Notes: generated by a model from the sequence alone, not told the origin. A stretch of 64,000 nt of DNA from Amycolatopsis benzoatilytica AK 16/65 (GCF_000383915.1 NZ_KB912942.1:3145195-3209194); one strand, 5' to 3'; counted from the stretch's first letter, positions 8,259 through 17,022 are shown. Numbers and translations: made by a program.

Positions 8259-8276
8259 CCGCTATGTCCTCCCATT

Positions 8277-8297
8277 GGTTGGTCTTCGTTCCCAACC
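8277..8297. promoter_or_regulatory. GGTTGG-N9-CCAACC inverted repeat upstream of the DLH gene
   Basis: Perfect 6-bp arms separated by nine bases, 18 bases before the ATG at 8258. Its position over the likely promoter or 5' leader suggests a repressor site or a short hairpin; the binding protein is not identified. Confidence 0.4.
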
Positions 8298-8346
8298 TAT
8301 CCCCGCCCCGCATATTCCCCGGTGCTTTCCCCGGCCGCCGTTCGCC

Positions 8347-8401
8347 GTCCGTGAAGGGCCCCTTCCGGGACTTGGATTCCCTCAAGGGGCCCTTCGCGGA
8401 C
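8347..8401. repeat. dispersed palindrome, copy 1
   Basis: Arms 8347-8364 and 8384-8401 (18 bp, one mismatch: left begins GTCCGTGAAGGGCCCCTT) enclose a 19-base centre containing GGGACTTGGATTCCC. The same element recurs at 22654, 39359 and 59786 and as a variant at 53522. Here the right arm encodes the last residues and stop codon of the azoreductase gene, so the element reaches into a coding end. A terminator function is likely; mobility or amplification is inferred from the dispersed copies. Confidence 0.85.
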
Positions 8402-9077
8402 GCGGGCGAGCCAGGGTTTGGAGGCGAGCGACGGCTGCGGCCTTTGAGTCGGCGGCCAGGTGTTCCAGTCCGTCCAGGGCCGGGACGTCGCCTGCTCTGG
8501 TGAATTCCGCCGGAACGAACGTGGTGCGGGTCGCGCCCTTGTCGGCCAGGTAGGCGCGCAGGTAGGACTCCTGGAACTCGAAGGATTCCCTGGGGGTGCC
8601 CGGGCGGTAGCCGCCGCCTCGGGCGAGGACGACGACAAAATCCTTGTCTGCCAACAGCTTGCGACCGCTGCCGGGCTCGAGGAAGACGCCGGGAAAGCTG
8701 ATCCGGTCGATCCACGCTTTCAGGGTCGCGGGGATGCCGAAGTTGTACATCGGGACGCCCAGCAGGACGGTGTGCGCGTTCAGGACCTCCGTGATCAGCG
8801 GGCGGGTCAGGTGCCATTCCCGCTGTTCCTCCTCGTCCGCGATCAGGGTTTCGATGTCGTCCAGGGACAGCACTCCCTTGCGCTCCACCCGGCGGCCCAG
8901 CCGGGCGTATGCCTCGCGCAGCGGCGCGACCGGTTCCGCGGAGACGTCGCGGTGATGCACGGTGCCGCCGGCGGCCAGCCATTGCCGAGCGAACAGGTCG
9001 CCCAGCTGCCTGCTTACCGACGCGGCTCGGTCGGCGCTCGAATCCACCCGCAGCAGGGCGGTTACTATGCCAGTCAT
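8382..9077 (-). CDS. azoR: FMN-dependent NADH-azoreductase / NAD(P)H dehydrogenase (quinone)
   Basis: 231 residues of the flavodoxin-like fold: the N-terminal phosphate-binding segment LLRVDSSADRAASVSRQL, then VPMYNFGIPATLKAWIDRISFPG, the signature that binds FMN in AzoR enzymes, and ARGGGY. These reduce quinones and azo dyes with NADH in the cytoplasm, protecting against electrophile stress. The stop codon and final RRAP residues lie in repeat copy 1. It is divergent from the ECF sigma factor at 9150; ECF41 sigma genes are typically next to oxidoreductase genes they control. Confidence 0.9.
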   Translation of the reverse strand: MTGIVTALLRVDSSADRAASVSRQLGDLFARQWLAAGGTVHHRDVSAEPVAPLREAYARLGRRVERKGVLSLDDIETLIADEEEQREWHLTRPLITEVLNAHTVLLGVPMYNFGIPATLKAWIDRISFPGVFLEPGSGRKLLADKDFVVVLARGGGYRPGTPRESFEFQESYLRAYLADKGATRTTFVPAEFTRAGDVPALDGLEHLAADSKAAAVARLQTLARPRPRRAP

Positions 9078-9149
9078 CGGTTCCTCTCTCGCCTGATCTT
9101 CACGGGCCGGCTAATCCCATGACGGATCGAGACGAGAAAAGGTGACCGG

Positions 9150-9989
9150 ATGGACGCATTGGCCAGCCGCTTCCAGGAGGAACGGCCGCGGCTGCACGCG
9201 CTGGCCTACCGGATGCTGGGCTCTGCCGCCGAGGCCGAAGACGCCGTGCAGGACGCGTGGCTCCGGCTCGGCCGAGCCGGAGACGTCGGCAACCTCGGCG
9301 GCTGGCTGACGACGGTCGTGTCGCGGCTGTGTCTCGACGTGCTCCGGGCGCGGCGGGAGGTGCCGGTCGAGGAAATTCCGGACGCGGCCGGCGGGCGTGA
9401 ACCCGAGAGCGAGATCGTGCTGGCCGGCGAGGTCGGACGGGCGTTGCTCGTGGTCCTGGACCGGCTCGCGCCGGCCGAGCGGGTGGCATTCGTGCTGCAC
9501 GATCTGTTCGCGGTGCCGTTCGACGCGGTCGGGCCGATTCTCGACCGGACGCCCGCGACGGCGAAGAAGCTCGCCAGCCGGGCTCGGCTTCGGGTTCGGG
9601 GGCCGGAAACAGCGGCCGCCGGGCAAGCCGCGGCGCAACGAGAAGCGGTGGTGGCATTTCTGGCCGCGGCGCGCGGCGGCGACCTGGCGAAGCTGTTGAC
9701 CATCCTCGCGCCGGACGTCGTCCGCCGGGCGGACCCGGCGACGCTTCCGCCGGGCGCGGTGGCGGTGCTGCGCGGCGCGCAGGCGGTGGCGGAGGGGACG
9801 AAGCTGTTCGCCGGGCGGGCGCGGCTGGCGGAGATGGCGCTGGTGGACGGGAAAGCCGGTCTCGTGCTGGCACCGGCCGGGCGGCTGGCGGGCGTGCTCA
9901 CGTTCGAGGTGCACGACCGCAGGATCGCCGCCTACTCAGTGGTGGTGGCTCCGGATGTGCTGGCCCGCACGGAGATTTCGCTGGCCTAG
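9150..9989 (+). CDS. ECF41/SigJ-type sigma factor with SnoaL-like C-terminal domain
   Basis: 279 residues: sigma region 2 (about 3-70, ALAYRMLGSAAEAEDAVQDAWLR), region 4 (about 105-155, LDRLAPAERVAFVLHDLF then the HTH with RTPATAKKLASRAR), and a C-terminal SnoaL/NTF2-like domain (about 165-275) that replaces an anti-sigma factor in this group. ECF41 proteins carry an NPDKL-type motif near the end; here it is changed to APDVLA, which may alter the autoinhibition. The divergent azoreductase is the likely target. The stop overlaps that of the convergent DUF3152 gene (CTAG at 9986-9989). Confidence 0.88.
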   Translation: MDALASRFQEERPRLHALAYRMLGSAAEAEDAVQDAWLRLGRAGDVGNLGGWLTTVVSRLCLDVLRARREVPVEEIPDAAGGREPESEIVLAGEVGRALLVVLDRLAPAERVAFVLHDLFAVPFDAVGPILDRTPATAKKLASRARLRVRGPETAAAGQAAAQREAVVAFLAAARGGDLAKLLTILAPDVVRRADPATLPPGAVAVLRGAQAVAEGTKLFAGRARLAEMALVDGKAGLVLAPAGRLAGVLTFEVHDRRIAAYSVVVAPDVLARTEISLA

Positions 9990-10999
9990 GCCGGGAACGG
10001 CCACGGGTTCGGCTTGCAGACGCGGTGATCGGCGGGGACAGCGCCCTGGTCGCCGCCGGGGATGTCGTTGAGTTTCGCGACGTAGTCGTCGGCGACCCCG
10101 AACGACTGCTGCATCATGACCGGAGCGGGAGTGTTGTCGCCGCCGCAGCCGACGTGCAAGTGGCCGAGTGCGTGGCCGACCTCGTGATTGATCGCGTATT
10201 CCCGGTACTCGGTCAGGTTGCCGGCGTAGGCCAGCGCGCCGTGCGCCCAGCGGGACAGGTTGATCAGCACTCGCCGTTTGAGGCTGCTGCGATAGCACGA
10301 CGCTTCGAAGGTGATGTCGAACCCGCACGCGTCGGGGCGATGCGTCGTCGACGGGCTGGTCAGGCTGACCCGGAAGTCCGGTTTCGGATAGGTCGCGTCG
10401 ACTCGCTGCAGCGACACTTTTCCGTCCTGGGTCCAGCTTTTGGCGTCGGACAGGATGCCTTCGACCGCGGTCGCGAAAGCATCGTCGCCGCTGTAGCTGG
10501 ACGGGTCGAGGCCGTCTTCGACCTCGATCGTGTAGTGGTAGAGCTTGCCGGCGTCGCCGACGCGCTTGCCGGTGCCCGGGATGATGTGCCAAGTGCCCGC
10601 ACCGGCCTGGGTGAACGGGCCGCCGCCGGGCAGGGCGGCGGTGTCGGCGGTCAGGTTCTGCGGTTTCGCCGGGGCTTCGTGGACGCTTTGCTCCGGGGCC
10701 GGGCCCGGTCCGGCTGGCGCAGCGGCGGCGGGCTGGGCGGGAGTGGAGTTCGCCGGTGAGGCCAGCGAATCGGTGACGACGAGCGCGGTGACCGCGAGCA
10801 GCGCCGGGATCACGCCGACCCGCCAGCCGTAAGTGCGCAGGAAGCCGGCGCGCCGGGCTTTGCGTCCGGCGAGCGGGTTCCGGGACGCAGCCAGTGGCTT
10901 CCGCTCGGCAGCCGTCCGGCCGGCCTGCGGTTTCGACGGCCCGGCCAACGGTTTCCGCAATGCGGTCAGCGGCTCCCGGCGCTGCTCGGCCACGCACAT
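9986..10999 (-). CDS. DUF3152 membrane-anchored putative metalloprotease
   Basis: 337 residues. An N-terminal cytoplasmic stretch of about 55 residues holds loose repeats of a (R)KPLAG motif and is Arg/Lys-rich; one membrane segment follows (VIPALLAVTALVVTDSL), then a Pro/Ala linker and an extracytoplasmic domain. That domain ends with INHEVGHALGHLHVGCGG, an HExxHxxGxxH zinc-protease-like signature in which the middle is HEVGH. DUF3152 is widespread in actinobacteria without known substrate. ATG 10999 follows a G-rich run; GTG 10993 is an alternative. Cys residues in the outer domain could form disulphides. Confidence 0.83.
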   Translation of the reverse strand: MCVAEQRREPLTALRKPLAGPSKPQAGRTAAERKPLAASRNPLAGRKARRAGFLRTYGWRVGVIPALLAVTALVVTDSLASPANSTPAQPAAAAPAGPGPAPEQSVHEAPAKPQNLTADTAALPGGGPFTQAGAGTWHIIPGTGKRVGDAGKLYHYTIEVEDGLDPSSYSGDDAFATAVEGILSDAKSWTQDGKVSLQRVDATYPKPDFRVSLTSPSTTHRPDACGFDITFEASCYRSSLKRRVLINLSRWAHGALAYAGNLTEYREYAINHEVGHALGHLHVGCGGDNTPAPVMMQQSFGVADDYVAKLNDIPGGDQGAVPADHRVCKPNPWPFPA

Positions 11000-11402
11000 C
11001 CCCCACAAGATTGGCACGAATGAGTCCCAAAGCCAGACGGCTGTGCCCGGGCAAAGGTTGCGCGCGTTCGGCAAGAACCGCGCGAGCAGGGCGCTCGCTG
11101 CTGCCGCAGCGCCCCTTGAGCGGGAACTTCCGCCGGTTCCTTCCGAGGCACCGCCACGCCCATCCGGTCGGCGCCAATGTAGTGAGCGGCGTCCCCTGAC
11201 CTGCGAATTCGGCGGATTCCGCAGCGGCTGTCCGCAGGTGACCGGCGGTGCCGGGCAGGTACCGACCGCTCAGCACATCCAATGGCACTTTATTACGCAG
11301 TGATTTCGATAAGATAACGCTGCGGTCGACAGACCGAGTAGTCGGTCGGTCGCCGTGCTGTCATGAGTCCCTCCCCGCCGAGGAATCGCAAGGAGGCGAT
11401 CC
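11000..11402. other. 403-bp intergenic region between the DUF3152 gene and the MFS/GH3 operon
   Basis: No credible gene is seen. The segment is divergent-promoter space. The last 120 bp include a locally AT-richer stretch (11287-11320, with TTATTACG and GATAAGATAACG) likely to hold the operon promoter, then the inverted repeat at 11332-11347, and an AAGGAGG ribosome site just before the ATG at 11403. Confidence 0.6.
11332..11347. promoter_or_regulatory. GACCGA-N4-TCGGTC operator, probable TetR site
   Basis: A perfect 6-bp inverted repeat with four central bases lies 55 bases before the MFS start, downstream of the AT-rich promoter-like stretch. The operon carries its own TetR gene at its end (15093), which would be the natural ligand-responsive repressor for this site. 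Confidence 0.5.
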
Positions 11403-12674
11403 ATGGCCGCCACAGCATCCGCCGCCCAGGTCGGGCCCCTACTTCCCGCTCCCGTCGCGAAGGCCCCGCCGCGCGTCGTCGCCACGATGGCGCTCGCCCA
11501 GCTCGGACTCTTCTTCGCCCTGCTCACCCCGGTGATGGCCAGTCTGGCGATCAAGGTGCAGACCCTGACCGGGCCGGACGGCGCGGTCGCCGCACTCGGC
11601 ACGGTCAGCAGCGCCGGCGCGGTCGCGGCGTTCCTCGCCAACCCGGTCTTCGGCCGGATCAGCGACCGCACCACCGGCCGGTTCGGCCGCCGCCGGCCCT
11701 GGCTCGTCCTCGGCGCGACCGGTCTGACCGTCTGCCTGGTCGTGATCGCGGTCGCGCACAGCCTGCTGCTCATCGCGATCGCCTGGTTCGTCGGCCAGGC
11801 TTTCGCCAACGCCGCGCTCGCCGCGCTGATGGCGACCGTCGCCGACCAGATCCCGATGCGCCAGCGCGGCAAGGTCAGCGGCCTGCTCGGCGTGATGCAG
11901 CAGGTCGGCATCCTCGGCTCGGCATACGCCGCGCAGTTCCTCGGCGCCGACCTGTTGCTGCTTTTCCTGATCCCCGGCCTGGTCGGGCTGGCCCTCACCG
12001 TGCTGTTCGCCCTCGTCCTGCCGGACCGCCAGCTGCCGCATCGGCCGCCCGCCGACGGCTTCGCGACCGTGCTCAAGACATTCTGGGTCAGCCCGCGCAA
12101 GCACCCCGACTTCGCCTGGGCCTGGGTGTCGCGGTTCATGGTCATCCTGGCGTCGTTCCTGTTCACCACCTACCGGCTGCTCTACATGCAGCACGAGCTG
12201 TCCCTGACGCTCGCCAAGGCCACCGCGGTGATGGCCACCGGCGTGCTGCTGTACACGATCATGGTCGCGATCACCGGCCAAGCGGCGGGATGGCTGTCCG
12301 ACCGGCTCCGCCGCCGCAAGCCGTTCGTCGCCGCCGCGACCGTCCTTTTCGGACTCGGCATGGTGCTGCTGGTGCACGCCGACACGATCGGCGGCTTCTA
12401 CGTCGCGGAGATCGTGCTCGGCGCCGGGTACGGCGTGTACATGGGCGTGGACCTCGCGCTCGTCGTGGACGTGCTGCCGAATCCGGACGACTCCGCCAAG
12501 GACCTCGGCGTGCTCAACATCGCCAACGCCGCCCCGCAGGCACTCGCCCCCGCGCTCGGCGCACTGCTCATCGGCGTCGGCGGCGGCCAGAACTACTCCC
12601 TGCTGCTCTGGGTGGCCGCCGCCGTGTGCGTGGTCGGCGCCGCCGCCATCCTGCCCATCAAGACGGTCCGCTGA
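11403..12674 (+). CDS. MFS sugar/glycoside transporter
   Basis: 423 residues with twelve predicted membrane segments. The loop 2-3 motif GRISDRTTGRFGRRRPW is the DRxxxRxGRRRP form typical of GPH/SUC-type sugar permeases, and a second loop DRLRRRKPF repeats it in the other half. It heads an operon with a GH3 beta-glucosidase (9 bp downstream) and a TetR regulator, so uptake of an oligosaccharide or aryl glucoside that GH3 then splits in the cytoplasm is the likely job. AAGGAGG precedes the ATG by five bases. Confidence 0.87.
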   Translation: MAATASAAQVGPLLPAPVAKAPPRVVATMALAQLGLFFALLTPVMASLAIKVQTLTGPDGAVAALGTVSSAGAVAAFLANPVFGRISDRTTGRFGRRRPWLVLGATGLTVCLVVIAVAHSLLLIAIAWFVGQAFANAALAALMATVADQIPMRQRGKVSGLLGVMQQVGILGSAYAAQFLGADLLLLFLIPGLVGLALTVLFALVLPDRQLPHRPPADGFATVLKTFWVSPRKHPDFAWAWVSRFMVILASFLFTTYRLLYMQHELSLTLAKATAVMATGVLLYTIMVAITGQAAGWLSDRLRRRKPFVAAATVLFGLGMVLLVHADTIGGFYVAEIVLGAGYGVYMGVDLALVVDVLPNPDDSAKDLGVLNIANAAPQALAPALGALLIGVGGGQNYSLLLWVAAAVCVVGAAAILPIKTVR

Positions 12675-12683
12675 AGGGATCCC

Positions 12684-15071
12684 ATGTCCGAACTCGAGAA
12701 CCGCCTCGACAAAGCGATCGGCACGCTCGACCTCCCGGCGAAGGTCCGGCTGCTGACCGGGGCCGCGCTGTTCAGCCTGCACGCAGAACCCGCGATCGGA
12801 CTGCCCGAGATCGCGCTGTCGGACGGCCCGACCGGAGTCCGCGGCAGCCGGTTCGCCGGCGGCGAGGTCGCCTGCCTGCTGCCCAACGCGACCCTGCTGG
12901 CCCAGCATTGGCGTCCGGAGGCCGCCGCGGAGGCCGGCTCGCTGCTCGCCGACGAAGCGGTGGCCCAGGACGTCCGAGTGGTGCTCGGCCCGACCGTCAA
13001 CCTGCACCGCACCCCGCTCGGCGGGCGGCTGTTCGAAGCGTTCAGCGAGGATCCGCTGCTCACCGGCGCGCTCGCGGCGGCGTACGTGAAGGCGTTGCAG
13101 GACAAGGGCATCGCCGCGACACCAAAGCACTTCCTGGCCAACGAGTCGGAGACCGACCGGACCACAGTGGACTCGGTGGTCGCCGAACGCGTGCTGCGCG
13201 AAGTGTATCTGCTGCCGTTCGAAATGGCGGTGGCCGAGGCGAATCCGTGGGCGATCATGGCGTCCTACAACCGGATCAACGGGGTGCCGGCCACCGAGCA
13301 CGGCGAATTGGTCGAGGGCGTACTGAAGGGAGAATGGGGCTACGACGGGCTGGTCATGTCGGACTGGTTCGCCACCACCTCCACCGCGGAGAGCGCCAAC
13401 GGCGGTCTCGACCTCGTGATGCCGGGGCCGGTCGGGCCGTGGGGCGACGCGCTGGTCGCCGCCGTGACGGCCGGGCGGGTTGAAGAGTCCGTTGTGGACG
13501 AACACCTTCGGCGGCTGCTGCGGCTGGCGGCCCGGGTCGGTGCTTTCGACGGCCCGGCCGAGCGGCGGCCGGACCTGCCGGCACCGGACAGCCCGGTGCG
13601 CCGCGAGCAGTTGCGCCGGCTCGCCGCGGGCGGCATGACGGTGCTGGTCAACCGGGAGCAGACGCTGCCGCTGCCCGCGTCCGGGAAGGTAGTGCTGGTC
13701 GGCCGGCACGCCACCGAAACCATCGCGCAGGGCGGCGGTTCCGCGCAGGTCCGGCCACCGCACGTGGTCTCGATCGCGGACGGCCTCACCGCCGCGCTCG
13801 GCGCGGACCGGGTCGTGCTCGCCGACGGAGTCGAGGTCCGGGACCAGCCGCTCGCCGCGGCCCCCGGCACGGTGCTCGACCCGGAGACCGGCGCACCCGG
13901 CATGCGGCTGACCGCGCGCGACGCGGCCGGCGACGTCGTGGTCTCCCGGCATGTCGACTGGGCGGAAGTCGTTGCCGGAGAAGGCTCCGACGCAGCCTTG
14001 GACGGCGCAGCGAGCATCGAACTCAGCGCCCGGCTGAGCAGGTCCGGACGAACCCAGGTCGGCGTCCGCGGTGCCGGGTCGTGGACGTTCACCGCGCCCG
14101 GGCACGAGGCACGGCTGCGGCTGGACGCTCCGGGCGGACCCGGCGGCGCGGTGCTGCACCCGCCCGCGCAGACCGTCGATCTCGACCTGGAGCCGAACTC
14201 GGTCATCACCGCCGTCACCCCGGGCGAACCGGGGATGCGGGTGCTCGGTCTCGTCGCACGCCAGGCCGCGCTGCCAGCCGCCGCGGCGATCAGCGCGGCG
14301 ACGCACGCGGTCCGCGACGCGGACCTGGCCGTGGTCGTCGTCGGGCTGACCCAGGAACAAGAAACCGAAGGCGCCGACAAAACCACGCTTGCCCTGCCCG
14401 GCGAGCAGGACGCCCTGGTCGCCGCCGTCGCCGCGACTGCCCGGCGCACTGTCGTCGTGGTGAATGCCGCGACACCGGTGCTGATGCCGTGGCTGAACCA
14501 GGTCGACGCGGTGCTCTGGGCCGGTTTGCCCGGCCAGGAGGCGGGCGCCGCCGTGGCCGCCGCGCTGACCGGCGAGATCGAGCCCGCCGGCCGTCTCGTC
14601 ACCACGTTCCCGGCCCGCGACGGCGACGGTCCGGCCTGGTCGCCGGTTCCGGTCGACGGCGCGCTCCCCTACTCCGAAGGCGTCGGCGTCGGCTATCGCG
14701 GCTGGCGGACCGAGCCGCTGTTCTGGTTCGGACACGGCCTCGGATACACCGAGTGGAGCTACCACGGAGCGGAAATCACCTCCGGGGCAACGGTGGAAGA
14801 GGTCCGCGTCGAGGTCGCCAACAGCGGCGCGCGGGCAGGCCGGGAAACCGTCCAGGTCTACCTGCGCCCGGACGGCGAGCCGGTGCGGCTGATCGGCTGG
14901 GCGTCGGTCGAGCTCGCGCCGAGGGAACAGTCGCGCGTCACCGTGCCCTGCGATCCGCGGGTGCAACGGATCTGGACCGGCGACGGCTGGCAGCCGCTCC
15001 CGCCGTCCGGAGAAGTCCTGATCGCCCGCGGACTCGGCGACATCCGCATTACGCTGCCCTTGGGCAGCTGA
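12684..15071 (+). CDS. glycoside hydrolase family 3 beta-glucosidase
   Basis: 795 residues, cytoplasmic (no signal peptide). Domains in order: GH3 N-terminal barrel (about 30-300) with the KHFLANESETDR substrate pocket (from residue 148) and the nucleophile Asp227 in VMSDWFA; the GH3 C-terminal domain, split by an inserted PA14-like domain (about 400-520, SGRTQVGVRGAGSWTFTAPG); and a fibronectin type III-like domain (about 690-790). PA14-containing GH3 enzymes act on beta-glucosides with short aglycones. It lies between the MFS transporter and a TetR regulator in one operon. Confidence 0.93.
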   Translation: MSELENRLDKAIGTLDLPAKVRLLTGAALFSLHAEPAIGLPEIALSDGPTGVRGSRFAGGEVACLLPNATLLAQHWRPEAAAEAGSLLADEAVAQDVRVVLGPTVNLHRTPLGGRLFEAFSEDPLLTGALAAAYVKALQDKGIAATPKHFLANESETDRTTVDSVVAERVLREVYLLPFEMAVAEANPWAIMASYNRINGVPATEHGELVEGVLKGEWGYDGLVMSDWFATTSTAESANGGLDLVMPGPVGPWGDALVAAVTAGRVEESVVDEHLRRLLRLAARVGAFDGPAERRPDLPAPDSPVRREQLRRLAAGGMTVLVNREQTLPLPASGKVVLVGRHATETIAQGGGSAQVRPPHVVSIADGLTAALGADRVVLADGVEVRDQPLAAAPGTVLDPETGAPGMRLTARDAAGDVVVSRHVDWAEVVAGEGSDAALDGAASIELSARLSRSGRTQVGVRGAGSWTFTAPGHEARLRLDAPGGPGGAVLHPPAQTVDLDLEPNSVITAVTPGEPGMRVLGLVARQAALPAAAAISAATHAVRDADLAVVVVGLTQEQETEGADKTTLALPGEQDALVAAVAATARRTVVVVNAATPVLMPWLNQVDAVLWAGLPGQEAGAAVAAALTGEIEPAGRLVTTFPARDGDGPAWSPVPVDGALPYSEGVGVGYRGWRTEPLFWFGHGLGYTEWSYHGAEITSGATVEEVRVEVANSGARAGRETVQVYLRPDGEPVRLIGWASVELAPREQSRVTVPCDPRVQRIWTGDGWQPLPPSGEVLIARGLGDIRITLPLGS

Positions 15072-15092
15072 CCGCCACCGAGGAGAGCTTGC

Positions 15093-15722
15093 ATGTCGTT
15101 CCCGCCCCGCTACCGCACCGCCAGGGCGAAGTCCCGCGGCGAAGCCTCCGGCGAGGCTTCGCGCGAGAAGGCGGTGAAGGTCGCGCTGGAACTGTTCGCC
15201 GCTAGCGGGTTCAAGGGGACTTCGATCGCGAAGGTGGCGGAGAAGACCGGCCTGTCGCAGTCCGGTCTCCTCCACCACTTCCCGAGCAAAGCCGCGCTGC
15301 TGTCCGCGGTGCTGGAGGAACGCGACGCCGAAGACGGCCAGTTCCTCAGCAGCGCCGGCGAACCCCCGCTCGGCTGGGCGGCGTTCGACTCGCTCGCCGC
15401 GCTGGTGGCCCGCAATTCGACCCGGCCGCACCTGGTCGGGCTGTTCGTCCGGCTGTCCGCTGAAGCGATCGAACCCAGCCATCCCGCGCACGAGTGGCTC
15501 AAGGACCACTACGCGGGCATCGAAGCGTGGCTGACCGACGCGATCCGGACCGGACAGGAACGCGGCGAGATCCGGGCGGACGCACCAGTGCGGACCATCG
15601 TGCACACGACTGTCGCGGTTCTGGACGGGTTGCAGCAGCAATGGCTGCTGAACCCGGATCGGGTTTCGATGGTCGGAGAGTTCGCGGCGCATGTGGAGAC
15701 GTTGCGGCAGCGGTGGAGCTGA
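15093..15722 (+). CDS. TetR-family regulator of the MFS/GH3 operon
   Basis: 209 residues. The first ~20 are basic and disordered; the TetR DNA-binding domain spans about 24-70 with ASGFKGTSIAKVAEKTGLSQSGLLHHFPSKAALL, and a helical ligand domain follows (85-205). It starts 21 bp after the GH3 gene with GAGGAG as ribosome site, so it is the last gene of the operon and probably represses it through the repeat at 11332-11347. The inducer is likely a glycoside or its product. Confidence 0.88.
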   Translation: MSFPPRYRTARAKSRGEASGEASREKAVKVALELFAASGFKGTSIAKVAEKTGLSQSGLLHHFPSKAALLSAVLEERDAEDGQFLSSAGEPPLGWAAFDSLAALVARNSTRPHLVGLFVRLSAEAIEPSHPAHEWLKDHYAGIEAWLTDAIRTGQERGEIRADAPVRTIVHTTVAVLDGLQQQWLLNPDRVSMVGEFAAHVETLRQRWS

Positions 15723-15890
15723 GCCGGAAGCGGGCAGCCGGGCCGACGGCGCAGCAGATCACGTCGAAGATGAGGATCGTCCGACGGTCAGATGCGCGAG
15801 CGGCCTCGCAGCGGTGCTCAGAGCTTGTCTCAGTTGACTGAGGTGCCGAGATCGCGCACGGATGGCCGCCTGCCCACCAACTCCACGGGG

Positions 15891-16346
15891 TCAGCAGACG
15901 GCGGGCTCGTAGTTGTCCCGGAACCCGAACGCCCGAGGCGAAGGCCCCTCCGCCCGCAGCAGTTCCAGCCGTTCGACCGCCTCCTCCACCGACGGCAGAT
16001 GCCCGGCCGGAACCCACCACAGCACCTGGAACGGCGCCTTCGGCAACCGGAACCACTCCGAACGACGGCGCAGCAGGTCCAGGTGCCCGCTGCGGTACAC
16101 GTAGTCCCACAGCGCGTCTCGGCTCTCCCAGACCGACATGTTCACCAGAACGTCCGGGCCGAGCGTCGTCCGGAGCGAGGTGGCGTCGTTCGCGCCGTCC
16201 TCGACCAGCCGCCACACGAACCCCGGCGCGTTGTCCGCGACCTCGTTCAGCGCGTCGAGCATGGAGGTGAAGCCGTCCATCCGAGGGTCGTCGAGCGGGA
16301 AGTTCAACGCGCCCACGTTCAGCTGGGCGAGGCGGGGTCCGGTCAT
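15891..16346 (-). CDS. DUF3291 domain protein
   Basis: 151 residues covering a complete DUF3291 domain (dimeric alpha/beta-barrel, ABM-like): LAQLNVGALNFPLDDPRMDGF near the start and NMSVWESRDALWDYVYRSGHLDLLRRRSEWF in the middle. The function of the family is unknown; ABM-like folds often are small monooxygenases or stress proteins. It lies 31 bp behind the Cys-rich HTH gene, but has its own operator copy (16386-16401) and a TTGACA-like box, so it can be transcribed separately and is a likely target of that regulator. Confidence 0.85.
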   Translation of the reverse strand: MTGPRLAQLNVGALNFPLDDPRMDGFTSMLDALNEVADNAPGFVWRLVEDGANDATSLRTTLGPDVLVNMSVWESRDALWDYVYRSGHLDLLRRRSEWFRLPKAPFQVLWWVPAGHLPSVEEAVERLELLRAEGPSPRAFGFRDNYEPAVC

Positions 16347-16377
16347 GCCCTCACTTCACCATCGCCGGATCTCTATG

Positions 16378-17022
16378 TCAATGATCGTTGTTTTTAGAAT
16401 GTTCGACCGCGACGCAGCACAGTCCCGGCCGCGGGTCCATCCGCGCTCGCAGGCCGGGCGCGCCGTCGAGAAGTCCTTCCAGCAGCGCCAGGTTCATGCC
16501 GCAGACCAGCCCCGGATGCCGTTGCGAGAGGACCTGGAACGGGCAGTTGGCCAGCCGCAGCACGTCGCCGTCCGGGCGCGGTTCGTAGCCGCGGCCCGCC
16601 AGTACCGCCGCGGCGGCGGAGAGATCCCCGACCGGCTGGGCGGCCGCCCGGCCTTCCCGCCGGGCGGCGGCTTGCAGCGCGGTGTCGAGCCGGGCCACCT
16701 CGGCGACCTCGGCCAGCAGGTCGGCGGCAGTACGGTAATCCCGCTCCGGGACCGAGAACTGCAGCTCGGCGCCGGACCGCCGGTACAGCTTGGCGGGCCG
16801 CCCGGCACCGGGGCCGGACTGCCCGCCGAGCCGCCGGCTCTCGGTCTCCAGCAGGCCGGCATCGACGAGTTTGTCCAGGTGGAACGCGGCGAGCGTGCGC
16901 TGGACGCCGACCGCTTCGGCCGCGTCGCTCCGGCTCACCTCGCCGCGCTGGGCGACGACGTATTCGTACAGCCGCCGGCGGACCGGATCCTGCAGGACGG
17001 CGATCGCCTCGATGTCTTCCAC
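16378..17022 (-). CDS. HTH regulator with C-terminal cysteine cluster (SufR/ArsR-like)
   Basis: 214 residues. A winged HTH spans about 5-85 (LQDPVRRRLYEYV, then VGVQRTLAAFHLDKLVDAGLLE). The C-terminal half has Cys in LANCPFQVL, LVCGMN and GLCCV, a C-x13-C...CC arrangement like the Fe-S cluster-binding region of SufR-type regulators. Redox or Fe-S sensing is therefore plausible, not shown. GTG 17022 has no ribosome site but a TAGAAT box begins 13 bases upstream, so a leaderless message is possible. The operators at 17028-17043 and 16386-16401 suggest it controls itself and the DUF3291 gene. Confidence 0.8.
   Translation of the reverse strand: MEDIEAIAVLQDPVRRRLYEYVVAQRGEVSRSDAAEAVGVQRTLAAFHLDKLVDAGLLETESRRLGGQSGPGAGRPAKLYRRSGAELQFSVPERDYRTAADLLAEVAEVARLDTALQAAARREGRAAAQPVGDLSAAAAVLAGRGYEPRPDGDVLRLANCPFQVLSQRHPGLVCGMNLALLEGLLDGAPGLRARMDPRPGLCCVAVEHSKNNDH
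16386..16401. promoter_or_regulatory. operator copy in front of the DUF3291 gene
   Basis: CGTTGTTTTTAGAATG on the + strand, 15 of 16 bases identical (in opposite orientation) to the element at 17028-17043 in front of the HTH regulator. It overlaps the last codons of the regulator gene and lies 40 bases upstream of the DUF3291 ATG, next to a TTGACA box on the minus strand. Confidence 0.6.

Noticed and set aside
11439..15692. A 1417-codon minus-strand frame antisense to the transporter, GH3 and TetR genes
   Set aside because: It mirrors three well-supported genes and has biased antisense composition with no recognisable domain.
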